A stretch of 64,000 nt of DNA, taken from NCBI RefSeq assembly GCF_030547005.1, contig NZ_JAUOPN010000006.1, positions 1 through 64,000 of the forward strand, written 5' to 3'. Under the pieces are notes generated by a model that was given only the letters and a program-made list of their open reading frames with translations, was not told the DNA's origin and did no database searches. The stretch comes from Maribacter sp. 1_MG-2023 (GTDB lineage Bacteria; Bacteroidota; Bacteroidia; Flavobacteriales; Flavobacteriaceae). Both the position numbers and the translations under genes were made by a program. Positions 34,539 through 45,172 of the stretch are shown here, one piece after another (within the stretch, counting starts at the first letter, position 1; every line of letters starts with the position of its first letter).

Positions 34539-37370
34539 ATGATTAATTTTGAAGAAAATATAGAAGTTAAGGGCGCACGCGTTCATAACCTTAAGAATAT
34601 AGATGTTACCATACCCCGAGACAAACTGGTTGTTATAACTGGCTTATCTGGTAGTGGTAAATCTTCATTGGCTTTTGACACTATTTACGCAGAAGGGCAA
34701 AGACGTTATATCGAAACTTTTTCTGCATATGCCAGACAATTTTTAGGAGGTTTAGAACGACCAGATGTTGATAAAATTGATGGTTTATCTCCTGTAATTG
34801 CCATTGAACAAAAGACGACCTCTAAATCGCCAAGATCTACGGTTGGTACAATTACAGAAATATATGATTTCTTAAGACTACTTTTTGCCCGTGCAGCAGA
34901 CGCACATAGCTATAACACAGGCGAAAAAATGGTGAGTTATAGCGATGAACAAATTAAGAATTTGATCATTGAATCGTATAACGGAAAAAAAATAAACATA
35001 CTTGCACCGGTAATTAAATCTAGAAAAGGGCACTATCGAGAACTATTTGAACAAATTGCGAAGCAAGGTTTTGTAAAGGTTCGGGTTGATGGTGAAGTAA
35101 AGGATATCGTCAAAGGCATGAAAGTGGATCGTTATAAGGTTCATGATATAGAGATTGTCATTGACCGATTGAAAGTTGTTGAAAGCGAAGATTTTCATAA
35201 ACGTTTATCAGAAACTATAAATACAGCCATGTATAGTGGCGACAATGTATTAATGGTTTTAGAAGAAGGTACTGATCTACCGAGATATTTTAGTAGAGAT
35301 TTAATGTGCCCTTCTACGGGCATCTCCTATCCTACCCCTGAACCTAATACATTTTCATTTAACTCGCCAAAAGGCATGTGCCCCTATTGCAGTGGCTTAG
35401 GTCATGTGTACGAAGTAAATGAAAAGAAAATATTCCCTAATAAGAAACTATCTATTAAAGGTGGCGGAATAGCCCCATTAGGAGATTATAAAAAATCTTG
35501 GGCATTTAAACAGATAGAGACTATTGCTGAACGCTATAATTTTCAAATAACCGATCCTATAAATTCTATTCCAGCTGAAGCTATTGAGATTCTTTTAAAT
35601 GGCGGTAAAGAAAGTTTCGTAATAGACTCTAAAACTTTAGGTGTAAAACGCACTTATAAAATTGATTATGAAGGAATTTCTAATTTCATAAAAAATCAAT
35701 TTGAAGAAGCTGCTTCCACTTCAATTAAAAGATGGGCTAAAGAATATATGGACAGAATTACGTGTCCGTCATGTACAGGTTTCCGTCTTAGAAAAGAATC
35801 GCTATACTTTAAAATAGAAGATAAAAATATTGCAGAGTTAGCTAATTTAGATATTGTAGAATTAGCAGCTTTCTTTAATGGTTTAGACAAAAAGCTTACT
35901 GGCAACCAGTTGAAGATTGCTGAAGAAATCATAAAAGAGATAAGTACTAGAATACAATTTCTACTAGATGTAGGTCTAGATTATTTATCATTGAACAGAA
36001 GCTCTAAATCGTTATCTGGTGGTGAAGCACAACGTATTCGACTAGCGACCCAAATTGGATCGCAATTGGTGGGTGTACTTTATATTCTAGATGAGCCAAG
36101 TATCGGTCTACACCAACGAGATAATGAACGATTGATCAAATCATTAGAATCTCTTAGAGACATTGGTAACTCCGTTATCGTAGTTGAACATGACCGCGAT
36201 ATGATAGAAAGAGCTGATCATGTAATTGATATTGGTCCGAAAGCAGGTAAAAACGGTGGCGAAATTATATCTCAAGGTACGCCTGAAGAATTAAAGAATG
36301 TACATACGCTTACTGCCGATTATATAACCGGTGTAAAAGAGATTGAAGTCCCGAAAAAGAGAAGACCCGGTAATGGCAATGAAATTGTATTATCTGGTTG
36401 TACTGGTAATAACTTAAAGAATGTAACCGTCAAATTTCCTTTAGGAAAAATGATTGGCGTTACTGGAGTATCCGGTAGTGGTAAATCAACTTTAATAAAC
36501 GAGACGCTTTATCCAATAATGAACGCCCATTATTTCAATGGCGTTAAAAAACCAATGCCGTATAAGAAAATTAAGGGGCTAGAGCACATCGATAAAGTTA
36601 TTGATATCAACCAATCGCCTATTGGCAGAACACCAAGATCAAACCCTGCGACATATACCGGTGTATTTAGCGAAATACGTTCACTGTTCGCAAAAACTAC
36701 TGAAGCAGCTATTAGAGGTTACAAACCTGGCAGATTCAGTTTTAATGTAAAAGGTGGGCGGTGCGAAACGTGCCAGGGAGGCGGACTAAGAGTTATCGAA
36801 ATGAATTTCTTACCAGATGTTTACGTAGAATGCGAAACCTGTAACGGCAAAAGATTTAATAGAGAAACATTAGAAATTCGTTACAAAGGCAAGTCCATTT
36901 CAGATGTTTTAGAAATGACTATTAACGAAGCTGTATCATTTTTTGAACTTATTCCGAAAATACATCGTAAGTTAAAGACCATTCAAGATGTGGGCTTAGG
37001 TTATATATCTTTAGGGCAACAATCCACTACCCTTTCAGGTGGTGAGGCGCAACGTATAAAATTGGCAACAGAACTTTCTAAGAGAGATACAGGTAATACC
37101 TTCTATATTTTAGATGAGCCTACAACCGGACTTCATTTTGAAGATATTAGGGTTTTAATGGATGTTTTGAATAAATTAGCTAATAAAGGAAATACTGTGT
37201 TAGTTATTGAACATAATATGGACGTAATTAAAATGGTAGATTATATCATAGATATCGGTTACGAAGGCGGACGCTCAGGTGGTCAGTTAGTAGCCAAAGG
37301 TACTCCCGAGCAAGTTGCAAAAGACAAAAAAAGCTACACGGCAAAGTTTTTAAAGAGAGAATTAAAATAA
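34539..37370 (+). CDS. uvrA: UvrA, excinuclease ABC subunit A
   Basis: About 943 residues, normal for UvrA. Two ABC ATPase units: Walker [15 protein letters not shown] near residue 30 and [10 protein letters not shown] near 650; signature motifs LSGGEAQRI in both halves; zinc-finger cysteines in CPYCSGLGH and CETCQGGG...CETCNGK; DNA-binding insertion between. UvrA2B finds bulky DNA lesions for nucleotide excision repair in the cytoplasm. Start chosen at ATG 34539 because the -7 element occupies the upstream TTG. It is followed by a LOG-family gene on the same strand, 42 bp on. Confidence 0.97.
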   Translation: MINFEENIEVKGARVHNLKNIDVTIPRDKLVVITGLSGSGKSSLAFDTIYAEGQRRYIETFSAYARQFLGGLERPDVDKIDGLSPVIAIEQKTTSKSPRSTVGTITEIYDFLRLLFARAADAHSYNTGEKMVSYSDEQIKNLIIESYNGKKINILAPVIKSRKGHYRELFEQIAKQGFVKVRVDGEVKDIVKGMKVDRYKVHDIEIVIDRLKVVESEDFHKRLSETINTAMYSGDNVLMVLEEGTDLPRYFSRDLMCPSTGISYPTPEPNTFSFNSPKGMCPYCSGLGHVYEVNEKKIFPNKKLSIKGGGIAPLGDYKKSWAFKQIETIAERYNFQITDPINSIPAEAIEILLNGGKESFVIDSKTLGVKRTYKIDYEGISNFIKNQFEEAASTSIKRWAKEYMDRITCPSCTGFRLRKESLYFKIEDKNIAELANLDIVELAAFFNGLDKKLTGNQLKIAEEIIKEISTRIQFLLDVGLDYLSLNRSSKSLSGGEAQRIRLATQIGSQLVGVLYILDEPSIGLHQRDNERLIKSLESLRDIGNSVIVVEHDRDMIERADHVIDIGPKAGKNGGEIISQGTPEELKNVHTLTADYITGVKEIEVPKKRRPGNGNEIVLSGCTGNNLKNVTVKFPLGKMIGVTGVSGSGKSTLINETLYPIMNAHYFNGVKKPMPYKKIKGLEHIDKVIDINQSPIGRTPRSNPATYTGVFSEIRSLFAKTTEAAIRGYKPGRFSFNVKGGRCETCQGGGLRVIEMNFLPDVYVECETCNGKRFNRETLEIRYKGKSISDVLEMTINEAVSFFELIPKIHRKLKTIQDVGLGYISLGQQSTTLSGGEAQRIKLATELSKRDTGNTFYILDEPTTGLHFEDIRVLMDVLNKLANKGNTVLVIEHNMDVIKMVDYIIDIGYEGGRSGGQLVAKGTPEQVAKDKKSYTAKFLKRELK

Positions 37371-37412
37371 TAGTTGGATAAAAATCCATCTAAATAGAAT
37401 ATAAAATAAAGA

Positions 37413-38099
37413 ATGAGATCAGAAAAACATCATAAAGGCTGGAACGAAATAAAGACCAATGACTCTTGGGCCATTTTTAAAATAATGGGCGAGTTTGTAA
37501 ATGGTTTTGAACGCATGAGTAAAATAGGACCATGTGTATCTATTTTTGGTTCTGCAAGAACAAAAGAAGAAGACCCATATTACAAACTAGCAGTATCGAT
37601 TGCAAAATCTATTGCAGAAGCAGGTTATGGCGTAATTACTGGTGGTGGGCCAGGTATAATGGAAGCTGGTAACAGAGGTGCCAACCTTGCAGGTGGTACA
37701 TCTGTAGGTCTAAACATCGACTTACCTTTTGAGCAACATGACAATCCGTATATCGATAATGACAAGAGTTTAGATTTCGATTACTTCTTCGTAAGAAAGG
37801 TAATGTTCGTAAAGTACTCTCAAGGTTTTGTAGTAATGCCAGGCGGATTCGGAACATTAGATGAGCTATTTGAAGCTATCACCCTTATTCAAACTCATAA
37901 AATTGGAAAGTTCCCAATTATATTGGTCGGTAGCGAATTTTGGACCGGACTAATGGATTGGATTAAAGGCACTATGCTTAAAATGGGAACTATTAGTCCT
38001 GAAGATTTAAATCTTATTAAAATTGTAGATACAGAAGAAGAGGTTGTTGAAATTATAGATTCATTTTACAAAGGGCACAGCATGAGTCCTAATTTTTAA
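37413..38099 (+). CDS. LOG-family protein (TIGR00730-type Rossmann fold)
   Basis: 228 residues. The family motif GGGPGIMEAGNRGA (about 78-90) and PGGFGTLDELFE (143-154) mark LOG (lonely guy) proteins, nucleoside 5'-monophosphate phosphoribohydrolases that free bases from cytokinin-type or ordinary nucleotides. The arginine and glutamate used in catalysis are within these motifs. The N terminus has a short extra helix (EKHHKGWNEIKTND). The protein is cytoplasmic. It ends 8 bp before the next gene, so the two may share a transcript with uvrA. Confidence 0.9.
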   Translation: MRSEKHHKGWNEIKTNDSWAIFKIMGEFVNGFERMSKIGPCVSIFGSARTKEEDPYYKLAVSIAKSIAEAGYGVITGGGPGIMEAGNRGANLAGGTSVGLNIDLPFEQHDNPYIDNDKSLDFDYFFVRKVMFVKYSQGFVVMPGGFGTLDELFEAITLIQTHKIGKFPIILVGSEFWTGLMDWIKGTMLKMGTISPEDLNLIKIVDTEEEVVEIIDSFYKGHSMSPNF

Positions 38100-38107
38100 T
38101 TCAGGAC

Positions 38108-40957
38108 TTGACACACAATTTAAAATTACTTTTCTACCTGTGCATAGCAACATTAGTCGCTAATGTAGCTAATTGCTATGCACAGTATGATACAGACCTT
38201 ACCGTTAACCTAAACGAGTATACCAATGAATTGGATATTCGTCAAGAATTCACCTATTACAATAAATCTAACTACAACTTAGGTGTCATTTATTTTAATG
38301 ATTGGGCAAATGCCTATTCAGATAAAAACACAGGACTAGCAAAGAGGTTTGCCCAAGAATTTAAAAAATCTCTTCATTTAGCAAAAGCAGATGAACGTGG
38401 TAAGACCACTATTATTAGTGTTGTCGATGATTCTTATAACGGACTAGAATGGAACCGAACAGAAGGCAAAGATATTTTAAAGGTTAAGCTAGACGATGTA
38501 CTATCCCCAAATACATCAACCAAAATTTTCATCACCTATAAGGTGAAATTACCACCAAACAAGTACACTCCTTATGGTTACAGCAGTAGAGGAGATTACT
38601 ACTTAAAAGATTGGTATTTAACTCCGGCTGTATACGACGGTAAATGGCATTTGTATTCAAATAAAAATCTTGAGGATCTTTATATGAACGAAACTAATAC
38701 CACCATTAATTTCAAATACCCCGATAGCTTATACTTAGCCTCTAACTTTGATGTAAATACAGAATCAAAATTCCCTAACGGGCAGTTTACCCAATTAAAA
38801 GGAAACTTACAGCGTGGTGGAGAAATTATTCTGAATACACAAAAAAACTTCTATACGCACAGAACGCCATACATGACTTTCTTGACAGACTTTAGCGCTC
38901 CAAGATATAGCACAATTGGTCAAGGTTTGTCAATAAATAAGGTTGCCAATTTTATTCACTCAAATCTTGGCGACTATCCTCATGATAAAATATTAGTTAG
39001 TGAGCTTGATTATAATAAAGACCCCCTTTATGGCATAAATCAACTCCCTTCATTTATACGCCCTTACCGAGAACAATTTCAGTTTGAAATGAAATTCTTA
39101 AAAACGGCAATCAACAGTATTTTAAGAGAAACCATGTTCTTAAATCCGAGAAAAGAACAGTGGCTAAACAGCGCTATCGCAAATTATTTGATGATAGCAT
39201 ATATAGAAGAATATTACCCAAATCAAAAATTAATGGGGAAACTTTCTAAAATTTGGGGCTTTAGAAGTTTTGAGCTGGCAAAGATGGATTTTAATGACCA
39301 ATATTCATTTCTATACAATTTAACGGCCCGTAAAAACTTAGACCAAGCGCTTAAAACATCAAACGATTCACTTATAAAATTCAATCAAAAAATAGCAAAT
39401 AAATATAAAGCTGGTTTAGGCTTGGCATATTTAGCGGATTACATTGGTAAAGAACATGTAGACCAAAGTATTAAGACATTTTTTGAATACTATCAATTAA
39501 ACACGGTAAAGGTTCATGATTTTGAATCTATTTTAAAACGTTCTACCGAACAAGATATTAATTGGTTTTTTAAAGACTATGTTTCAACGGATCGTAAAAT
39601 TGACTTTAAGATCAAAAAAGTAAAGAAAGAAAAAGATTCATTACATGTAACTATTAAAAATAAAGAAGGCACTAACGTACCTATTTCTGTTTTTGGTCTT
39701 AAAAAAGATTCGGTAGTTTCTGAATATTGGTTTAAAGATATTGAGCTAGAAGAAACCTTCGCTATACCAAATAATGAAGAGGATAGACTGGTATTAAATT
39801 ATGACCAAAAAATACCAGAATTCAATCAACGTGACAACTGGAAATCATTAAAAGGGTTTTTATCAAGTAACAAAAAACTAAAGTTCACTTTCTTCAAAGA
39901 TGCTGAAAATCCATATTACAACCAGGTATTCTATGTTCCTGTCTTGAGTTTTAATGTTTATGATGGATGGACCCCAGGTATGCGTCTGTATAACAAAACC
40001 TTACTAGAAAGACCATTTGTGTATGATTTCTCTCCCTCCTACTCATTCAGAGAAAAAGCTTTTGTTGGTTCAGGTAAATTCAGTTATAGAAAATACTTAA
40101 GTAAAAGCGGATTATATGTCGCGCAATATAACATTAGCGCTGGTACATCACACTTTAATGAAAACTCTAGATATTCATCTATAACACCATCTTTGAGTTT
40201 TGGCTTTAGACCAGCAGATTTATTGTCGAATAAAAGAGAGTTTCTATCCTTTAGGTACGTAAACATTTTTAGAGATTTCGACCCAACACTTTTAAGTCTA
40301 GCGAATGATCCAGAAAACCCAGATTATAGTGTTTTTAATACACGCTATTCTAGCAGAAACAACGGTATAATAGATTACAAATCATGGTTCTTAGATTTTC
40401 AATTAGCAGGCAATTTTAGCAAGCTGTCGTTTGAATATGAATATCGAAAATTATTTGAGAACAATAGACAATTGAATCTTAGATTTTTTGCAGGTAAATT
40501 TCTTAGCAACAAAACAGAGACAGATTTCTTTAGCTTTGCCCTTGACCGCCCTACAGATTATCTTTTCGATTATGGCTATTTAGGTCGATCAGAAGATTCT
40601 GGTATTTACAGTCAACAGATTATTATAGCCGAAGGCGGATTTAAATCTTTCTTGGATCAACAATATAGATTCTCTAATGATTGGATTGCGACCGTCAACG
40701 GTAGTTTCAATCTATGGAAATGGATCGAATTATATGGTGATGCAGGTTTGGTTAAAAATAAAGGGCTTGATGGTAAGTTCGTTTATGATTCTGGCGTACG
40801 TTTAAATCTAGTAACCGATTACTTTGAACTATACCTACCAGTTCACTCTAATAATGGCTGGGAAGTTTCACAACCCAACTACGGTGAAAAAATACGTTTT
40901 ATCATTACGGTGAGTCCGAAAACTTTGACAGGACTATTCACAAGAAAATGGTTTTAA
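38108..40957 (+). CDS. Large M1-peptidase-like protein without HExxH, with C-terminal outer-membrane barrel
   Basis: 949 residues from a TTG start (no ATG fits the signal peptide). Signal peptide to about residue 25 (NCYAQ). The N-terminal half has the domain order of M1 aminopeptidases: beta sandwich (DLTVNLNEYTNELDIRQEF), then a helical zone (WLNSAIANYLMIAYIEEY) equal to the helix following the zinc site, but no HExxH is present anywhere. From about residue 580 on, long beta strands with aromatic ends form a probable barrel, ending ...GLFTRKWF. I infer a surface protein made from a dead peptidase and a barrel. It is 8 bp after the LOG gene. Role unknown. Confidence 0.7.
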   Translation: MTHNLKLLFYLCIATLVANVANCYAQYDTDLTVNLNEYTNELDIRQEFTYYNKSNYNLGVIYFNDWANAYSDKNTGLAKRFAQEFKKSLHLAKADERGKTTIISVVDDSYNGLEWNRTEGKDILKVKLDDVLSPNTSTKIFITYKVKLPPNKYTPYGYSSRGDYYLKDWYLTPAVYDGKWHLYSNKNLEDLYMNETNTTINFKYPDSLYLASNFDVNTESKFPNGQFTQLKGNLQRGGEIILNTQKNFYTHRTPYMTFLTDFSAPRYSTIGQGLSINKVANFIHSNLGDYPHDKILVSELDYNKDPLYGINQLPSFIRPYREQFQFEMKFLKTAINSILRETMFLNPRKEQWLNSAIANYLMIAYIEEYYPNQKLMGKLSKIWGFRSFELAKMDFNDQYSFLYNLTARKNLDQALKTSNDSLIKFNQKIANKYKAGLGLAYLADYIGKEHVDQSIKTFFEYYQLNTVKVHDFESILKRSTEQDINWFFKDYVSTDRKIDFKIKKVKKEKDSLHVTIKNKEGTNVPISVFGLKKDSVVSEYWFKDIELEETFAIPNNEEDRLVLNYDQKIPEFNQRDNWKSLKGFLSSNKKLKFTFFKDAENPYYNQVFYVPVLSFNVYDGWTPGMRLYNKTLLERPFVYDFSPSYSFREKAFVGSGKFSYRKYLSKSGLYVAQYNISAGTSHFNENSRYSSITPSLSFGFRPADLLSNKREFLSFRYVNIFRDFDPTLLSLANDPENPDYSVFNTRYSSRNNGIIDYKSWFLDFQLAGNFSKLSFEYEYRKLFENNRQLNLRFFAGKFLSNKTETDFFSFALDRPTDYLFDYGYLGRSEDSGIYSQQIIIAEGGFKSFLDQQYRFSNDWIATVNGSFNLWKWIELYGDAGLVKNKGLDGKFVYDSGVRLNLVTDYFELYLPVHSNNGWEVSQPNYGEKIRFIITVSPKTLTGLFTRKWF

Positions 40958-41088
40958 ACTATCAATTCTCAATACGGATAGTAGTTTTTTCAACTTAAAT
41001 TCAGATATTTTCAATAAAATACCAAATTTGTTGAAAAATATGGAATAAATTAACGGGTAACAGCGTTGCTAAAAAGTACTTGATTCGG

Positions 41089-41096
41089 TAATTTTG
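41089..41096 (+). promoter_or_regulatory. Promoter of the E1 dehydrogenase gene
   Basis: Perfect -7 element TAATTTTG; a TTG at 41066-41068 lies 20 nt upstream as a possible -33 element. The start codon follows at 41115. Confidence 0.6.
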
Positions 41097-41114
41097 TAAA
41101 AACACGTATACTAC

Positions 41115-43526
41115 ATGGATGTTTCTTCTAAAACCAGTAATGATATTTCTTTTGAAGATTTCAAAGAACAAATTATCAATGACTACGAAATTGCTTTCTT
41201 AAGTAGAACCTGTAGCTTACTAGGAAGAAAAGAAGTCCTAACGGGCAAAGCAAAATTCGGAATCTTTGGAGACGGAAAAGAGCTACCTCAATTAGCCATG
41301 GCGCGTTCTTTTAAAAATGGTGACTTTAGAAGTGGTTACTATAGAGACCAAACATTCATGATGGCATTAGGTCTTTTACAGCCAAAAGAATTCTTTCACG
41401 CATTGTATGCAACAACAGATATAGAAAAGGAACCTATGAGTGCCGGTAGGCAAATGGGCGGTCACTTTTTAACGCATAGCTTAAATGCAGATGGCAGTTG
41501 GAAAGATTTAACAAAACAAAAAAATAGTAGTGGAGACATTTCATGTACAGCAGGGCAAATGCCACGTCTTTTAGGACTGGCTCAAGCATCTAAAGTATAT
41601 AGAAATCAACAAGGTTTAGATAGTGCAAAGTTTTCTGTAGATGGAAACGAAATTGCTTGGGGTACCATTGGTAACGCAAGTACTAGTGAAGGCATGTTTT
41701 TTGAGACTATAAATGCTGCAGGTGTTCTACAAGTACCTATGGTAATTAGTGTTTGGGACGATGAATATGGTATTTCTGTACCCGCAAAATTTCACACTAC
41801 AAAAGAAAATATTTCAGAAATTCTATCTGGTTTTCAAAGAACTGAAACCGAAAAAGGATACGAAATCTTAAGAGTAAAAGGTTGGGACTATACTGCATTA
41901 ATGCATGCCTATGAAAATGCTGCAGACATTGCAAGACAAGAGCATGTACCTGTATTAATTCATGTAAACGAATTAACACAGCCTCAAGGTCATTCTACAT
42001 CTGGATCACACGAGCGTTATAAAGACAACCAACGTTTAGAATGGGAACGTGACCATGATTGTAACAAACGTTTTAAAGAATGGATTATAGAATCTGGCAT
42101 TGCAACTACCGAAGAACTTGAGTCTATTGAAAAAAGAATTAAGCGTACCGTTAGAGAAGCTAAAAAACAGGCTTGGGATGAGTATTTGAAAGACAACCTA
42201 ACTGAGAAGTCTGTATTAATCAAAATAATAGAAAAAGCGGCTTCTAAAAGTGCCAACAAGAATTTCATTAATAAATTAAAGAATGATCTAATTGCAGTTG
42301 AAGAACCACTTCGTAAAGATTTGGCAATTTCAGCAAGAAAATCTTTACGTTATTTACTAGGAGAAAATACGCAAGAAAAGCAAGATTTAATTCAATGGAC
42401 TTCTACTTTTCTAAAAGAATCTCAGCATAAATTCAGCTCGTATCTTTATAGTGAGAATGATAAAAAAGCGACCAACGTTACCGCCATTACTCCTGTATAT
42501 AATGACGATGAAGAGCAGGTAGATGGTAGAGTTATTCTAAGAGACAATTTTGACAAGCTCTTTGAAAAATACCCTAATACTTTAATTTTCGGAGAAGATA
42601 CTGGTGCCATTGGTGATGTAAACCAAGGTCTTGAAGGCATGCAAGAGAAATATGGTAAAATACGCGTTGCAGATACCGGTATTCGCGAAACAACGATTAT
42701 TGGTCAAGGAATAGGTATGGCGTTAAGAGGACTTAGACCTATTGCCGAAATTCAATATTTAGATTATATATTTTACGCGCTATCTACTCTTACAGATGAT
42801 TTAGCAACTTTATTATATAGAACAGCTGGAAAACAAAAAGCACCGTTAATCATTAGAACAAGAGGTCACAGACTAGAAGGTATTTGGCATTCAGGATCAG
42901 AAATGGGCGGATTAATACATTTATTGAGAGGAATGTATATTTTAGCCCCAAGAAATATGACACAAGCTGCCGGTTTTTACAATACACTTTTAAAGAGTGA
43001 TGAACCTGCATTGGTTATAGAAAGCTTAAACGGTTATAGATTAAAGGAAAAGAAACCTAAAAATCTAGGTGAGTTTTGCACTCCGATCGGTAGAGTTGAA
43101 ACCATTAAAGAAGGTAGTGATATTACATTAGTTTCTTATGGATCAACATTACGTATCGTTGAAAAAGCAGCAAAAGAATTAATTGAGGTTGGTATTGATG
43201 CCGAAGTCATAGATGCACAAACGTTATTACCATTTGATATTGAAATGGAAGTACTAGAAAGTGTTAAAAAGACAAACCGTTTATTAGTAATAGATGAAGA
43301 TGTACCTGGCGGATGTTCTGCATATCTTTTAAATGAAATAATAGAAAAACAAGGTGCATTTGAGTATTTAGATAGTAAACCGCAAACATTAAGCGCAAAA
43401 GCACATAGACCTGCTTACGGTACTGATGGTGATTATTTTTCTAAACCGAATAGAGAAGATATTTTTGAAAAAGTATATGCAATAATGCATGAAGTCAATC
43501 CTGATGACTATCCGAAATTACGCTAA
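41115..43526 (+). CDS. Fused alpha/beta E1 component of branched-chain 2-oxoacid dehydrogenase type
   Basis: 803 residues. Residues about 1-370 are the E1 alpha part (RSGYYRDQTFMMALG, thiamine diphosphate region GTIGNASTSEGMFFETINAAG, WDDEYGISVP). After a lysine-rich helical linker, residues about 460-803 form E1 beta (VILRDNFDKLFEKYPN, FGEDTGAIGDVNQGLEG, LDYIFYALS, RTRGHRLEGIWHSGSE). It decarboxylates branched 2-oxo acids, feeding branched acyl-CoA for the iso-fatty acids that dominate Bacteroidetes membranes; acetoin- or pyruvate-type substrates are possible. The fusion is common in this phylum. A terminator follows at 43548. Confidence 0.9.
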   Translation: MDVSSKTSNDISFEDFKEQIINDYEIAFLSRTCSLLGRKEVLTGKAKFGIFGDGKELPQLAMARSFKNGDFRSGYYRDQTFMMALGLLQPKEFFHALYATTDIEKEPMSAGRQMGGHFLTHSLNADGSWKDLTKQKNSSGDISCTAGQMPRLLGLAQASKVYRNQQGLDSAKFSVDGNEIAWGTIGNASTSEGMFFETINAAGVLQVPMVISVWDDEYGISVPAKFHTTKENISEILSGFQRTETEKGYEILRVKGWDYTALMHAYENAADIARQEHVPVLIHVNELTQPQGHSTSGSHERYKDNQRLEWERDHDCNKRFKEWIIESGIATTEELESIEKRIKRTVREAKKQAWDEYLKDNLTEKSVLIKIIEKAASKSANKNFINKLKNDLIAVEEPLRKDLAISARKSLRYLLGENTQEKQDLIQWTSTFLKESQHKFSSYLYSENDKKATNVTAITPVYNDDEEQVDGRVILRDNFDKLFEKYPNTLIFGEDTGAIGDVNQGLEGMQEKYGKIRVADTGIRETTIIGQGIGMALRGLRPIAEIQYLDYIFYALSTLTDDLATLLYRTAGKQKAPLIIRTRGHRLEGIWHSGSEMGGLIHLLRGMYILAPRNMTQAAGFYNTLLKSDEPALVIESLNGYRLKEKKPKNLGEFCTPIGRVETIKEGSDITLVSYGSTLRIVEKAAKELIEVGIDAEVIDAQTLLPFDIEMEVLESVKKTNRLLVIDEDVPGGCSAYLLNEIIEKQGAFEYLDSKPQTLSAKAHRPAYGTDGDYFSKPNREDIFEKVYAIMHEVNPDDYPKLR

Positions 43527-43547
43527 TAACGACAATTTTTAAGTAAG

Positions 43548-43577
43548 AAAAATCCCATATATACTGGGATTTTTTTA
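43548..43577 (+). terminator. Intrinsic terminator after the E1 dehydrogenase gene
   Basis: AAAAATCCCA (43548-43557) pairs perfectly with TGGGATTTTT (43565-43574) around a seven-base loop, followed by further T. Nothing else is seen in the 237-bp gap before the doxX gene apart from A-rich sequence. Confidence 0.85.
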
Positions 43578-43763
43578 TGCCATAATTTCTTGTTTAAAAA
43601 TATTTAAATAATTTAATGAAAGCTCACAATCTCTTAACATGTTGAAAACTAAGCGAACTCAAAATTTCATTTTAAAAAACAAATGATTTAACACTATAGG
43701 AGCACAAACAAATCTCGAAAAAACAAAAAAAATCGATACTTTTAAAGGAAATAATGAGTATTC

Positions 43764-44141
43764 ATGAAAAACACTTTATTAAAAGACATAGGTCTAGCTT
43801 TTTTTAGAATAGCAATTTCAGCCATGATGTTAACCCATGGTCTTCCAAAATTTCAAAAGCTTATTTCTGGAGATTTTAAATTTGCTGATCCTTTTGGTAT
43901 TGGTGAAACTCCTTCATTATTTTTAGCTGTAATCGGTGAATTTATTTGTCCTATTTTAATAATTATAGGTTTTAAATCGCGTTTAGCAGCAATACCGGTA
44001 GCCATCACTATGGCAGTCGCAGCATTTATCACTCATGGTGCAGATGATTTTAGTACAAAAGAAAAGGCTTTATTTTACTTAGTAGCTTTTGTTACTATAT
44101 CATTATTAGGTCCGGGTAAATTCGGAATAGACAAAAAGTAA
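43764..44141 (+). CDS. DoxX-family membrane protein
   Basis: 125 residues with four hydrophobic helices. The family start IGLAFFRIAISAMMLTHGLPKF, with the conserved histidine-glycine, and KEKALFYLVAFVTISLLGPG at the end are typical of DoxX/DUF4267-like proteins of the inner membrane. Members have been tied to quinol oxidase subunits or to redox stress; no partner is next to this one. It converges on holA with only 3 bp between the stop codons, so the pair has no separate terminator. Confidence 0.88.
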   Translation: MKNTLLKDIGLAFFRIAISAMMLTHGLPKFQKLISGDFKFADPFGIGETPSLFLAVIGEFICPILIIIGFKSRLAAIPVAITMAVAAFITHGADDFSTKEKALFYLVAFVTISLLGPGKFGIDKK

Positions 44142-44144
44142 TCG

Positions 44145-45146
44145 CTATACTATTTTATAAAGTAGTTCTTTAAGTAAATCAGATTCCTTCATTGGTGTTG
44201 CCCCTACTCCTTTTCCTTTTAAATCCATTTCACGAAGACTAGAAATGATTCCGCTAACTTTCTTCATCGGGTAGTTACGTGCCGCAGTTTGTATTTCACT
44301 TACAAAATATGGGTTAATACGTAATGCACTAGCCACACTTTTAGGCGAATGATCTGAAAGTCCGTGATACTGTAATAACTGCGTAAAAAATGAATGTAGT
44401 AAGGTAATCGTTAAAATAAACGGATTGTCTTTCGGGTTTTGAGCAAAGTAGTTGATTATTTTAGTCGCTTTCACGATGTCTCTATCACCAATAGCCCTTT
44501 TCAATTCAAAATTATTATAATCTTTACTAATACCAATATGCTCTTCAATATGCTGAGGGTTTATCTCGGTCTGTTTGGGCAGAACTAATTTTAGCTTGTC
44601 AAGCTCTTTGCTAATTCTACCTAAATCGGTACCCAAATATTCTACCAGCAATAAAGCAGCCTTGTGAGATATGGTGTATCCACGGCTTACCAAATGCTTT
44701 CTTAGCCAATCGCTCACCTGATTCTCATATAATTTTTTACTTTCAAAAACTACTCCGTTCTTTTTAATAATCTTGTGTAGCTTTTTACGCTTATCTAACT
44801 TCTTGTATTTATAACAAATAACAAGTACAGTAGATTGCTGCGGATTCTCTGCATACGAACAAAGATTCTCTATAGTACGCGAAAGATGTTGTGCCTCTTT
44901 TACGATAACCACTTGCCGTTCGGCCATCATTGGGTAGCGTTTGGCATTACCAACAATATCTTCAATAGATATATCACGACCATAAAGTACCATTTGGTTG
45001 AAACCCTTCTCTTCTTCGGTCAACACATTAGCTGCTATATAATCAGAAATTTTATCAATGAAATACGCTTCTTCCCCATACAGGAAATAAATAGGACCAA
45101 TCTGCCCTTTCTTAATTGCATTGACTATTTGTACGGCTTCATCCAT
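44145..45146 (-). CDS. holA: DNA polymerase III delta subunit
   Basis: About 333 residues from the ATG at 45146 (MDEAVQIVNAIKKGQIGPIY). A GTG at 45182 is in frame but would overlap the divergent gene start and add an unusual N terminus. Seen: IYFLYGEEAYFIDKISD, MVLYGRDISIEDIV, RYPMMAERQVVIVKEA, and C-terminal helices (PMKKVSGIISSLREMDLKGKG). The delta subunit opens the sliding clamp in the clamp loader. It is divergent from the HSDR_N gene by 26 bp, an arrangement I believe is common in Flavobacteriaceae. Confidence 0.92.
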   Translation of the reverse strand: MDEAVQIVNAIKKGQIGPIYFLYGEEAYFIDKISDYIAANVLTEEEKGFNQMVLYGRDISIEDIVGNAKRYPMMAERQVVIVKEAQHLSRTIENLCSYAENPQQSTVLVICYKYKKLDKRKKLHKIIKKNGVVFESKKLYENQVSDWLRKHLVSRGYTISHKAALLLVEYLGTDLGRISKELDKLKLVLPKQTEINPQHIEEHIGISKDYNNFELKRAIGDRDIVKATKIINYFAQNPKDNPFILTITLLHSFFTQLLQYHGLSDHSPKSVASALRINPYFVSEIQTAARNYPMKKVSGIISSLREMDLKGKGVGATPMKESDLLKELLYKIV

Positions 45147-45172
45147 TAAGAAAAAATCATCAACTTTGTATA

